From: Neoarius graeffei
Taxonomy: Eukaryota; Chordata; Actinopteri; Siluriformes; Ariidae
DNA length: 64,000 nt
Assembly (NCBI RefSeq): GCF_027579695.1
Contig: NC_083596.1
Coordinates: 15,116,537-15,180,536 of the forward strand
Reading direction: 5' to 3'
Shown: positions 34,914-45,424 of the stretch, in pieces
Layout: each line of letters starts with the position of its first letter
How positions within the stretch are numbered: the first letter of the stretch is position 1
Notes under the pieces: model-generated
Database searches by the model: none
Told to the model about the DNA's origin: nothing
The model's input: the letters and a program-made list of their open reading frames with translations, nothing else
Translations under genes and position numbers: made by a program

Positions 34914-35148
34914 AAAGCCTGATGCACAGCGCAGAAGACACCATCGGCATGGCCACAAGAAACAAGACAAACTGGACGTGGAGGGCCAACTCCTGTCATC
35001 CCCGAATCGTAGTCCAAGAAAACACAAACATCACAATCATGAACAGAAGCGCATTAAAGAGGCAACATCTAAATCCCACCACAGTCCTGAAAGAAAGGCC
35101 GCGGTTCAGGCTTCCTCATCCAGAAGACCAGTCAGTCCAAATAAATAA
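34914..35148 (+). CDS. p2rx5: Possible p2rx5 exon 12 (long basic tail)
   Basis: An acceptor CTGTAG at 34908-34913 opens 77 codons to TAA at 35146. Joined to the internal donor in exon 11 (34824), the phase fits exactly and gives a 450-aa protein, close to human full-length P2X5 (444 aa). The tail is very basic and His/Ser-rich (KPDAQRRRHHRHGHKKQ, ending SSRRPVSPNK). The P2X family usually has an intron near this point. The donor is weak and the intron only 90 bp, so short and long forms may both occur. AATAAA signals overlap the stop (35140-35149). Confidence 0.6.
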
Positions 35149-35715
35149 AATGGCAGATGAAGAAACTGAAATTTTCTGGGAGGGAACAACTGTAAACTGT
35201 GAAGGAAAAATGAAAGAGAAGACAGTATTTTTTTTGCAGGCAAATGAGGTACTATTCCATACTGCACCAAAATTGAACTGAAATGTTCGGTGTTAACCGT
35301 AGCAAAAAGGTCAAACTTAAATCTGTTAATGGCTTTATACATGACATACAGTGGTGCTTGAAGGTTTGTGAACCCTTTAGAATGTTCTATATTTCTGCAT
35401 AAATATGACCTAAAATATCATCAGATTTTCACACAAGTCCTAAAAGTAGATAAAGAAAACCCAGTTAAACAAATGATACAAAAATATTATGCTTGGTCAT
35501 TTATTTATTGAGGAAAATGATCCAATATTACATATCTGTGAGTGGCAAAAGTATGTGAACCTCTAGGATTAGCAGTTAATTTGAAGGTGAAATTAGAGTC
35601 AGGTGTTTTCAATCAATGGGATGACAATCAGGTGTGAGTGGGCACCCTGTTTTATTTAAAGAACAGGGATCTATCAAAGTCTGATCTTCACAACACACGT
35701 TTGTGGAAGTGTATC

Positions 35716-36739
35716 ATGGCACGAACAAAGGAGATTTCTGAGGACCTCAGAAAAAGCGTTGTTGATGCTCATCATGCTGGAAAAGGTTACAAAACCATCT
35801 CTAAAGAGTTTGGACTCCACCAATCCACAGTCAGACAGATTGTGTACAAATGGAGGAAATTCAAGACCATTGTTACCCTCCCCAGGAGTGGTTGACCAAC
35901 AAAGATCACTCCAAGAGCAAGGTGTGTAATAGTCGGTGAGGCCACAAAGGACCCCAGGGTAACTTCTAAGCAACTGAAGGCCTCTCTCACATTGGCTAAT
36001 GTTAATGTTCATGAGTCCACCATCAGGAGAACACTGAACAACAGTGGTGTGCATGGCAGGGTTGCAAGCAGAAAGCCATTGCTCTCCAAAAAGAACATTG
36101 CTGCTCATCTGCAGTTTGCTAAAGATCACATGGACAAGCCAGAAGGCTATTTGAAAAATGTTTTGTGGACAGATGAGACCAAAATAGAACTATTTTGGTT
36201 TAAATGAGAAGCGTTATGTATGGAGAAAGGAAAACACTGCATTCCAGCATAAGAACCTTATCCCATCTGTGAAACATGGTGGTGGTAGTATCATGGTTTG
36301 GGCTTGTTTTGCTGCATCTGGGCCAGGACGGCTTGCCATCATTGATGGAACAATGAATTCTGAATTATACCAGCAAATTCTAAAGGAAAATGTCAGAACA
36401 TCTGTCCATGAACTGAATCTCAAGAGAAGGTGGGTCATGCAGCAAGACGACAACCCTAAGCACACAAGTTGTTCTACCAAAGAATGGTTAAAGAAGAATA
36501 AAGTTAATGTTTTGGAATGGCCAAGTCAAAGTCCTGACCTTAACCCAATCAAAATGTTGTGGAAGGACCTGAAGCGAGCACTTCATATGAGGAAACCCAT
36601 CAACATCCCAGAGTTGAAGCTGTTCTGTATGGAGGAATGGGCTAAAATTCCTCCAAGCCGGTGTGCAGGACTGATCGACAGTTACCGCAAACGTTTAGTT
36701 GCAGTTATTGCTGCACAATGGGGTCACACCAGATACTGA
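35716..36739 (+). pseudogene. Tc1-like transposase, family A, broken
   Basis: Same protein as at 19956, about as long. It shares the extra T in CTATTTTGG near 36197 that shifts the frame. It also has TGA at 35893 in place of CGA, and the catalytic Glu of NPIEMLW has become Lys (NPIKMLW). The second motif reads QQDDNPKHT, keeping the first Asp. Confidence 0.92.
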
Positions 36740-36818
36740 AAGCAAAGGTTCACATACTTTTGCCACTCACAGATATGTAATATTGGATCATTTTCCTCAA
36801 TAAATAAATGACCAAGTA

Positions 36819-38798
36819 CAACCCCGATTCCAAAAAAGTTGGGATAAAGTACAAATTGTAAATAAAATTGGAATGCAATGATGTGGAAGTTTCAAAATTC
36901 CATATTTTATTCAGAATAGAACATAGATGACATATGTTTAAACTGAGAAAATGTATCATTTAAAGAGAAAAATTAGGTGATTTTAAATTTCATGACAACA
37001 CCACATCTCAAAAAAGTTGGGACAAGGCCATATTTACCACTGTGAGACATCCCCTTTTCTCTTTACAACAGTGTAAACGTCTGGGGACTGAGGAGACAAG
37101 TTGCTCAAGTTTAGGGATAGGAATGTTAACCCATTCTTGTCTAATGTAGGATTCTAGTTGCTCAACTGTCTTAGGTCTTTTTTGGCGTATCTTCCGTTTT
37201 ATGATGCGCCAAATGTTTTCTATGGGTGAGAGATCTGGACTGCAGCCTGGCCAGTTCAGTACCCGGACCCTTCTTCTACGCAGCCATGATGCTGTAATTG
37301 ATGCAGTATATGGTTTGGCATTGTCATGTTGGAAAATGCAAGGTCTTCCCTGAAAGAGACGTCGTCTGGATGGGAGCATATGTTGCTCTAGATTCTAGAG
37401 CAACATATGCTCCCATCCAGACGACGTCTCTTTCAGGGAAGACCTTGCATTTTCCAACACAATTCACCGTGCCATCCGCCGTTGCCAGCTAAAACTCTAT
37501 AGTTCAAAGAAGAAGCCGTATCTAAACATGATCCAGAAGCGCAGACGTCTTCTCTGGGCCAAGGCTCATTTAAAATGGACTGTGGCAAAGTGGAAAACTG
37601 TTCTATGGTCAGACGAATCAAAATTTGAAGTTCTTTATGGAAATCAGGGACGCCGTGTCATTCAGACTAAAGAGGAGAAGGACAACCCAAGTTGTTATCA
37701 GTGCTCAGTTCAGAAGCCTGCATCTCTGATGGTATGGGGTTGCATTAGCGTGTGTGGCATGGGCAGCTTACACATCTGGAAAGACACCATCAGTGCTGAA
37801 AGGTATATCCAGGTTCTAGAACCTGGATATACCTTTCAGCACTGATGGTGTCTTTCCAGATGTGTAAGCTGCCCATGCCACACACGCTAATGCAACCCCA
37901 TACCATCAGAGATGCAGGCTTCTGAACTGAGCACTGATAACAACTTGGGTTGTCCTTCTCCTCTTTAGTCTGAATGACACGGCGTCCCTGATTTCCATAA
38001 AGAACTTCAAATTTTGATTCGTCTGACCATAGAACAGTTTTCCACTTTGCCACAGTCCATTTTAAATGAGCCTTGGCCCAGAGAAGACGTCTGCGCTTCT
38101 GGATCATGTTTAGATACGGCTTCTTCTTTGAACTATAGAGTTTTAGCTGGCAACGGCGGATGGCACGGTGAATTGTGTTCACAGATAATGTTCTCTGGAA
38201 ATATTCCTGAGCCCATTTTGTGATTTCCGATACAGAAGCATGCCTGTATGTGATGCAGTGCCGTCTAAGGGCCCGAAGATCATGGGCACCCAGTATGGTT
38301 TTCTGGCCTTGACCCTTACGCACAGAGATTCTTCCAGATTCTCTGAATCTTTTGATGATATTATGCACTGTTGATGATGATATGTTCAAACTCTTTGCAA
38401 TTTTACACTGTCGAACTCCTTTCTGATATTGCTCCACTATTTGTCGGCGCAGAATTAGGGGGATTGATGATCCTCTTCCCATCTTTACTTCTGAGAGCCG
38501 CTGCCACTCCAAGATGCTCTTTTTATACCCAGTCATGTTAATGACCTATTGCCAATTGACCTAATGAGTTGCAATTTGGTCCTCCAGCTGTTCCTTTTTT
38601 GTACCTTTAACTTTTCCAGCCTCTTATTGCCCCTGTCAATATTTGGCATGAAATTTCAAAATGTCTCACTTTCGACATTTGATATGTTGTCTATGTTCTA
38701 TTGTGAATACAAGATCAGTTTTTGAGATATGTAAATTATTGCATTCCATTTTTATTTACAATTTGTACTTTGTCCCAACTTTTTTGGAATCGGGGTTG
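36819..38798 (-). mobile_element. Tc1-like transposon, family B (copy B2), internally rearranged
   Basis: Both family B termini with TA duplication at 36817-36818 and 38799-38800. At 1980 bp it is about 420 bp longer than its sisters because a middle block (37392-37817) lies in inverted orientation between two minus-strand parts. Both joints fall in the same TTCTAGA palindrome of the element. Confidence 0.92.
37050..38482 (-). pseudogene. Tc1-like transposase, family B, scrambled
   Basis: Minus strand from the ATG at 38482 (MGRGSS) gives an open frame to RYIQVLE at 37820, including WSDESKFE. The plus-strand block 37392-37817 holds residues [12 protein letters not shown] first and then NTIHRAIRR to QVLE. 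The minus-strand block 37391-37050 carries the C-terminal part with HDNAKPYTA and DLSPIENIW. Not functional as arranged. Confidence 0.9.
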
Positions 38799-38939
38799 TA
38801 TAATATTTTTGTCTCATTTGTTTAACTGGGTTCTCTTTATCTACTTTTAGGACTTGTGTGAAAATCTGATGTTTTAGGTCATATTTATGCAGAAATACAG
38901 AAAATTCTAAAGGTTCACAAACTTTCAAGCACCACTGTA

Positions 38940-39870
38940 TTTGTAAGGAATAAATACTACAGAATTTAAGGAATACAAAGGTACTTGAAATGTTCTAGAT
39001 GAAGGAGTGATCCAAGATCCTCTGCAAGTCTTTCCAGCCTTGTCAGACATTACAGGAAGAGAACTCTCCACAGGAAAGAGACATTTTGCAGGAAAAATCT
39101 GTTCTAATGAATGTTTTCGTGTTTAAAAAAAAGTGTTAAAAATCTTACAGCATTTAAGGACAAAATATCAGGAAACGCATGGGATTCATTACCTTGCCTG
39201 GGACGGAGTCCACCAGGGACCGAGGTATTGTTTTCCGTGGGGTTTCTTTGTTTTTTTGTTAATGGTATTACAGGAAAATGACTGGACCAATCTTCGTGAA
39301 ACTTTCAGGATAGATGAGCATTGGTCTCAAATAGAACCTCCAACATTTTGAGGGTCATCCGGTCAAGGTCACCAAAAAGGTCAAATCGTTTTTGTTGTGG
39401 CTACTGCTTCATTTTGAGGCGCTAGCCACTATGTCATCGTGCTGTAAGAATGTAAGTGTAACAGTCGTGCACTGCGCATGCACATACACGTTCCAATTAA
39501 AATGTCTGGCGAGTGTATATAATTCAGTTCACCATTTGAAATATATGGACTAAAAAATCCTTTTCAGACATGTTTATGCTTATTACAAAGGGAAAGTGTG
39601 AGCTCTAGCGCTGGGCCATTTCCAGGAAATAAAAGTTTCAGTCACGGCAACAGCGTGTGTATGTCAGCCTCAGCTCAGAGGTTTCAGTTTTGAAAACTGT
39701 AAGAGGTAAGAGTAGAATAATATAAAATACAGACACTTGGTATATTTTACTTCTGTGATTTTTAAATTGTTCATTTTTGTGGTTGCTGCCTCATAGAGTA
39801 TGCTATATTTACTGTATGGACATGGTATCAGAAAACAATTTTATTTATAAGCAGTAGCCACATATACCAG
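38940..39870. other. Intergenic, no clear feature
   Basis: Between p2rx5 and emc6. ACTTTCAGGATAGATGAGC near 39300 looks like a dispersed fish repeat, but no termini are found. Confidence 0.4.
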
Positions 39871-39878
39871 TAGGGTAC

Positions 39879-40831
39879 TAGGGCTGTAACGATACACCCA
39901 ACTCACGATTCGATTCGTATCGCGATTTTTGACCCACGATTCGATACGCCCACGATTTTTTTTAAAATGTTTTTTTAAAGTAGTAAATTTGACTTAACAT
40001 TTACTTACTTACATTAACTATTTAATAACAAATAATTCAGACCACTGCAGAGAATGAGTAATATGTATGCAAAAATGAACAAATGTATATCCAAAGACTG
40101 TTTTATTTCTCAAAATAATACTGTTGAGCCGGAAGCTCTGTTTTTTTCGGTTCTGAAAAAGTCATTTTTCCAAATCGTGTAAATCCGTTAAGATTTTTTT
40201 TGGGGGGGGGGCCCTCTCTCACTGTCTCACTCTCATAGGGCCAATGATTTTCTGTGATCGTGGAAAACAGATGGAAATTACGGAATTTTTATGGTGAAAC
40301 ATTGCTCGCGTGTCAAAATGTAACTGCCGCAGAAGGCTTCCGCCCAAGCAGACATGCCTTCAGCGTTGCCAGATATTGCTAACGGTTTCCACCCCAAAAT
40401 ATGTTCAAAACCAGCCAAAAAGCACCTAAACCCGCCCAATCTGGCAACACTGCATGCCTTTCCGGTCAAGTGATTGTGATTGGCTTGTGGCACACCTAGC
40501 CAGCCAATGAGCTGCTTGTTTACAGATTCGCTCCCCGCGTCGCAACCAGAATGGCGACCGCTTAAAAGAAATGAATGCTCTGCCAGTGGCGAGTGTGGAC
40601 GTTGCGTGACTCGCAGAAGATTGTCGCAGGTCGGCGAAAAAACGACTTACTAATAGATATAAAAAAAAAAGTAATTTAAGTAAGTTTAAAATGTAATTTA
40701 AATAAAAAGTAAAGTATTCATAAATTGAAGTTTGGAAGCGCCTCCGTTTTTGGGCTGAGAAGTCTGAAAGGGTGTACCGCGATTCTGCCTTCTTGTATCG
40801 CGATTTCGATACGCATATCATTACAGCCCTA
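39879..40831. mobile_element. Non-autonomous hAT element
   Basis: Termini TAGGGCTGTAACGATAC and its near reverse complement GTATCATTACAGCCCTA-like end. Exact 8-bp target duplication TAGGGTAC at 39871-39878 and 40832-40839. Inside is the GTTTTGAACATATTTTGGGG block shared with the hATs at 13.6 and 29.4 kb. No transposase. Confidence 0.92.
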
Positions 40832-40839
40832 TAGGGTAC

Positions 40840-41425
40840 CTATTTTTTTTCGCAATATCTTCCTTCATATTCATCATAAGTGCTACCAGGCGATTTGTTT
40901 TGCCTGGCGGCACTTGTTTTGGTATGTTTTCATTAAGGGTGCCAAAATTTCTAGGGATGGCTGATGTACAGTGTTTTTTTAAATGCTAAAATGTGTGAAT
41001 TAATGTCCCTGTGTGTGAAATGGAGGTCATTTTAGTTGCTACTTTATTGATATTTAAAAAAAAAATAAAAAAACTTTTTTTTTTTTTTTTTTACACATAC
41101 TGCCTTTTACTGAAAATGTAAAAAAAAAAAAGTGTAGCACATGCATGGTTATTCAATGTCAAGGTGGTTGAAAATGTACATTAAAAAAAACAATTACTGT
41201 GATCATATGAGTGATTTATTTATTTAGAAGAAACCACAGCAATATTCACACACATTGGCACGCAAGTCAGGAGTTGTTCGATAGTTAATTTATATTTTAG
41301 TGACGGAATGAGGATTTGTTTCTTCTCCGACTCTCAGAAAATAAAGCTACCATTTCTAAAATAAGTAAGTATGCTAAATGCTTACTCAAACAACGTATCG
41401 ACATTTCTCATGCACATCTTGTATC
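40840..41425. other. Intergenic, homopolymer-rich, no feature seen
   Basis: Several A and T runs (41057-41090, 41121-41131). Nothing else recognised. Confidence 0.5.
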
Positions 41426-41740
41426 AAGGTGGCACAGCAGGTAGCACTACTGCCTCACAGCTCCAGGGTCTGTGGTTCAAGCCTGGGTTAGTGTGTGTGT
41501 AAGTGGTTTCACATGTTCTCCATGTCTGTGTGGGCTTCCTCCAGGTTCACTGCTCATCTCCTATCTCCCAAAAACATGCCAGTCGGTGGACTGACTGCGA
41601 CATTGTCTCTCAGTGTGAATGTGTGTGCGCATTGTGTCCTGTGTTGGACTGGCATCTCATTCACATTGTATTCCCAGGAAAGATTCCAGATCCACCGCAA
41701 CCCTGTCCACGGATAAAAACCGTTACTGAAGAATGAATAA
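41426..41740 (+). repeat. Older tRNA-derived SINE
   Basis: Head GGTGGCACAGCAGGTAGCAC, box B-like GGTTCAAGCC, body blocks diverged (GTTGGACTGGCATCTC, CCACCGCAACCCTG) and tail GAATGAAT. Related to but clearly older than the main family. Confidence 0.7.
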
Positions 41741-41902
41741 CTAAAACAGATCTGGTTTATGACTTCAAGCTGGACCTTGGTTTGACCTTTATGCCCAGAG
41801 TCACTTCAGTGCAATCAAATACAAAGGAGAAAGGAAATAATCATCATCATCATGCTGAACAGTAATTTCTTAACCTATGCACATCTGCAGTAGTGTTGCT
41901 CA

Positions 41903-42235
41903 TCAGTACACATGCACCATTCCGTACAGGAAAGTCCAAAAGAGCACGTAGGTGAACAATCCACCCACGAGACCTCCGGTAAAGAGCAGGCGTCTGGATT
42001 TAAAGCACTTGTTCCACCGTCGGCCGGCTTTAAGGATGAGCAGCACGGACAGTAAGAAGGACGCGAGGAAGTAGAAGATGAAGCCATACAATCCGGTGAG
42101 GCCCAGGATGCCCGCTGTCGCTCCGGAGAGAGCGGAAACGGAAGTTCGGCAGTACTCCAGCACCGCCGTGTTCCCTCGCACCGCCACATCGCTGATGAAT
42201 TGTGGACCTTCACGTTTAGCTGTGACCGCTGCCAT
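41903..42235 (-). CDS. emc6: ER membrane protein complex subunit 6
   Basis: 110 aa, the same length as human EMC6, and nearly identical through [32 protein letters not shown] and [16 protein letters not shown]6 is a small membrane subunit of the EMC insertase, which inserts tail-anchored and multipass proteins into the ER membrane. Hydrophobic segments lie about at residues 30-52, 53-70 and 88-108. The ATG at 42235 ([13 protein letters not shown]) is chosen because an upstream in-frame TTG is no start and a splice acceptor (TGTTTGCAG) ends at 42249, 13 bases before the ATG. The whole coding sequence is in one exon, as in mammals. No break. Confidence 0.97.
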   Translation of the reverse strand: MAAVTAKREGPQFISDVAVRGNTAVLEYCRTSVSALSGATAGILGLTGLYGFIFYFLASFLLSVLLILKAGRRWNKCFKSRRLLFTGGLVGGLFTYVLFWTFLYGMVHVY

Positions 42236-42724
42236 TCTGTCCAAATCACTGCAAACACACCAGCACAGTTACCACACCTCAAGAACCAGTTTATAAATGT
42301 ATCACTAACACACCACATAGCTGCATCTACAAACCTATATTCCCAACTAATAATAAATCATATTCTGTATATTGTACATTCTACAGTATATACTACAGAT
42401 ACATATTCTGTATAGTGTGTACACTACCGTTCAAAAGTTTGGGGTCACTTTGAAATGTGCTTATTTTTGAAAGAAAAGCACTGTTCTTTTCAATGAAGAT
42501 CACTTTAAACTAATCAGAAATCCACTCTATACATTGCTAATGTGGTAAATGACTCTTCTAGCTGCAAATGTCTGGTTTTTGGTGCAATAGGTGCATGGAC
42601 CCTTTTCACGTGACGTCACGACAAACGCGGCCGCCGTTTTGGACATGTACTACCAGTAGTTTACCACAGCCAACATTGAGGAACGGCAGCAAAGAAAGTT
42701 TTTACTTTCAGCAAGACTTCCATC

Positions 42725-42888
42725 ATGCCACTATATTGTTGTGCACCTGGATGTAGTAACCATCAACAAACAAGGCAAGGTTTATCATTTTATCGGATTC
42801 CGACAGAGAAGATGGATAGCGGCCATTAACAGGAAAGATTGGCAGCCCTCGGCATACCAACGCTTGTGTAGTGACCACTTTGTTGGAG
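42725..42888 (+). pseudogene. THAP-domain first exon, one frame slip
   Basis: ATG at 42725 opens MPLYCCAPGCSNHQQTRQG, SFYRIPTEK: the Cys pair of a C2CH THAP zinc finger. In a second frame it continues RRWIAAINRKDWQPS, YQRLCSDHFVGG: the conserved Trp, Pro and the C-x2-H pair. The slip is near 42803-42815. It ends at a donor GGAG|gtaaga. THAP fingers are the DNA-binding domains of P-element-type transposases. Confidence 0.8.
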
Positions 42889-43189
42889 GTAAGACGAATA
42901 AAATTAGCCAGAAAAGGCATTACATTGCTGTTAACATTCTGTGGCGGCGAGTGTGTAACCAAATAGGTTAAAATAACCCATTGTAACCTCTTTGTTCTTC
43001 TGTAGTAGCTATTGTTGACTAGCTAATGTCAAGAACATAGCTAGTATGTTACTGTAGCAATGTTTACGTTCAGTCATTTGGATGACTGTTAAAACCTTTC
43101 AGTCTCAAGTTTTTCCTTTACTGTATTTACTAGTTTACTGTAATTATGATCCAGCAGCTATTTACACCGGATCCAGTGTAAATAGCTGC

Positions 43190-43721
43190 CGGAGCCAACG
43201 TCCGAGGTTCCGGAGCGCGCTCCGGCTTGCTCCCCCTCAAATTAAGCAGTGCGCTCCGGCTTGCTCCCGGAGTGCTCCGGCCGAGGTTCCGGAGCGTGCT
43301 CCGGCTTGCTCCCCCTCAAATTAAGCAGCGCGCTCCGGCTTGCTCCCGGAGTGCTCCGGCCGAGGTTCCGGAGCACACTCCGGCTTGCTCCCCCTCAAAT
43401 TAAGCAGCGCGCTCTGGCTTGCTCCCGGAGTGCTCCGGCCGAGGTTCCGGAGCGCGCTCCGGCTTGCTCCCCCTCAAATTAAGCAGCGCGCTCCGGCTTG
43501 CTCCGGCCGAGGTTCCGGAGCGCGCTCTGGCTTGCTCCCCCTCAAATTAAGCAGCGCGCTCTGGCTTGCTCCCGGAGTGCTCCGGCCGAGGTTCCGGAGT
43601 GCGCTCCGGCTTGCTCCCCCTCAAATTAAGCAGCGCGCTCCGGCTTGCTCCCGGAGTGCTCCGGCCAAGGTTCCGGAGCGCGCTCCGGCTTGCTCCCCCT
43701 CAAATTAAGCAGCGCACTCTG
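43190..43721 (+). repeat. 79-bp minisatellite
   Basis: About 6.5 units, each CGAGGTTCCGGAGCGCGCTC plus CTCCCCCTCAAATTAAGCAG, starting 43203, 43282, 43361, 43440, 43508 (a short unit), 43588 and 43666. The unit contains overlapping palindromes (GGAGCGCGCTCC). At 43722-43800 the array turns round: two unit pieces follow in inverted orientation. Confidence 0.95.
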
Positions 43722-44640
43722 GAAGCCGGAGTGCGCTGCTTAATTTGAGGGGGAGCAAGCCGGAGCGCACTGCTTAATTTGAGGGGGAGCAAGCTGGAGC
43801 GTACGTCAATGAACAATCCTGGTGGAAGCAGGTAAACGTCGTTCTCTAAGCCTGCTAACCTCAATTTTTGCAAATACCTCTCCCTCTGCTAGCCCTGTAA
43901 ATGCCCTACGTCGCTGGATAGTGAAGGTGTTTTCTGCATCTCACTCCTTTTTCTTTTATGTTTTTCGTTTGTCGCCTTCCTCGCATTCAAACTGATTCGA
44001 GCCGAAGTCCACTACATGTCCAAAATGGTGGTTGCGTTTACGAAGGTCACGTGACTGAAAAGGGTCTATAGAGGCCCATTTCCAGCAACTGTCACTCCAG
44101 TGTTCTAATGGTACAATGTATTTGCTCAGAAGGCTAATGGATGATTAGAAAACCCTTGTACAATCATGTTAGCACAGCTGAAAACAGTTGAGCTCTTTAG
44201 AGAAGCTATAAAACTGACCTTCCTTTGAGCAGATTGAGTTTCTGGAGCATCACATTTGTGGGGTCGATTAAATGCTCAAAATGGCCAGAAAAATGTCTTG
44301 ACTATATTTTCTATTCATTTTACAACTTATGGTGGTAAATAAAAGTGTGACTTTTCATGGAAAACACAAAATTGTCTGGGTGACCCCAAACTTTTGAACG
44401 GTAGTGTACAGTCTGCAGAGCACTCCATCATCACGTTCTTTATTTATTTATTCTACTCATTACATTCTATTTCACTCCCTCTCCTTTTTTTAAAAAAATC
44501 ACTCCCACCCCAACTATCTTCACAACTTACTGAGCATTGCAGTAAACATTTCACTGTATGATTGTGTATGTGACAAATAAATTCAATTTGAAATCAACTT
44601 CCGCTTTACTCTTCGACTGATGATGATGATGATTAGCTTA

Positions 44641-44850
44641 CCGTTGGGATTAAGATGCACGTGCTTAAGAAATGTTAAAATTCTCCACTTATATTAAATT
44701 ATACGCGCATATAATACATCCACGACAACATTAAACATGTATTAACGAAACTATTGTCGAAAAATATAGACTTTCTTTACAAAAAACGTACAACAAAAAC
44801 GCAGCGCTTGTCACTCATCGGCGGCCATCTTGTTTCCTCACTATGAACCC
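44641..44850 (-). promoter_or_regulatory. emc6: Probable emc6 promoter and non-coding exon 1
   Basis: On -, CAAGATGGCCGCCGATGAG (44832-44814) is a YY1-type motif found at the start of many TATA-less housekeeping genes. It contains a five-codon upstream frame (ATG GCC GCC GAT GAG TGA). A donor AACG|gtaagc lies near 44641. This is inference from motif and position. Confidence 0.5.
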
Positions 44851-44984
44851 TGGACAACGCTTAAAATGACCATCAAAAACGTGCTATTTTAACCCTTTTA
44901 CTTGCTTTTTTTAATCTAAATAATTCTATATAAGTAGTCTGATATGTATATAATATAATTTAAATGTCTGTTTGTTTGTTTTTA

Positions 44985-45088
44985 ATTAAAAAAACCCAAC
45001 AACACAAAACTTGCGTTGCATTACCCTTAACCTCTCTACTACGGTGTCCACGGAAGACCAAAAGGTTCGGTTCAATTCGAATCGCTTC
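44985..45088. repeat. Segment duplicated near the shpk promoter (copy 1)
   Basis: CTACTACGGTGTCCACGG and flanking bases (TTGCGTT at left, GGTTCAATTCGAATCGC at right) resemble 49790-49880 in the same orientation. Upstream of emc6, read away from it. Confidence 0.6.
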
Positions 45089-45424
45089 CTAGTTCTTCTT
45101 CTTCTTTGATGTTTTACTGCAGCTGGCATCTACAATGTTGCATTACTGCCACCTAGAGGTTTTTCCATGTCATTGTCACCTCATTTTAAAGCTGTATTTC
45201 CAGTCAAGTTGTTCTGAAAAAATGTAAATAACCATTTCCTCCCCTTAACAGTGTCTCAGTATTTTAATATACTTTTAATCCTGTCCTCTACCGGTCATAT
45301 TTTCTGTAGCTCTGTCATTATTTCTTGCATGCTAGTTTGTAAGGATATGCTTAACCGTGTCAGCTTCATGGCACTGATCATAGAAACCCGTTGGATGTCT
45401 TCTTATGTTGTGATTGCTTGCTTA

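Larger units (their letters stand above)
35349..38937 (+). mobile_element. Tc1-like transposon, family A (copy A2), hosting copy B2
   Basis: Termini CAGTGGTGCTTGAAGG and its reverse complement, flanked by TA. About 1.6 kb without the inner element, which was inserted at a TA just inside the right terminus (36817). Confidence 0.93.
42596..44066 (+). mobile_element. THAP-type DNA transposon (relic D2)
   Basis: Inverted termini of about 55 bp: GACCCTTTTCACGTGACGTC at left and GACCCTTTTCAGTCACGTG at right (read on -), both continuing to CCRCCRTTTTGGACATGTA. Interior: a THAP exon next to the left end, then a 79-bp minisatellite, then about 260 bp before the right end. On -, a 36-codon open stretch (43925-43815, RRRAFTGLAEGEVF) may be part of a second gene. 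No clean target duplication is visible. Confidence 0.7.
42422..44406. mobile_element. Non-autonomous Tc1/mariner-like element, family C (copy C2), split
   Basis: Same termini as at 3920 (CACTACCGTTCAAAAG) with TA on both sides. Interrupted at about 42594-44067 by a THAP-type transposon. Compared with copy C3 it also lacks about eight bases (TCTCCATA) next to the insertion. Confidence 0.9.
42249..44640 (-). other. emc6: emc6 5' UTR intron (inferred)
   Basis: On -, an acceptor TGTGTTTGCAG ends at 42249, and a good donor (AACG|gtaagc) lies near 44641, downstream of a promoter-like region at 44.83 kb. Mammalian EMC6 also has a 5' UTR intron. Most of the intron is a Tc1-like MITE (42422-44406) with a further insertion. 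Transcript data are needed for the exact donor. Confidence 0.55.

Noticed and set aside
34555-34989. 144-residue frame antisense to p2rx5 exon 11
   Set aside because: The sense strand codes a conserved P2X TM2; the antisense frame has no family match.
39133-39351. 72-residue frame in the intergenic region
   Set aside because: No family match, and part looks like a dispersed repeat.
41875-42318. 147-residue frame overlapping emc6
   Set aside because: Wrong frame; EMC6 is unambiguous in the other.
43249-43748. Open frames of 77-122 residues through the minisatellite
   Set aside because: A 79-bp unit repeats in all frames; the peptides are artefacts of the array.
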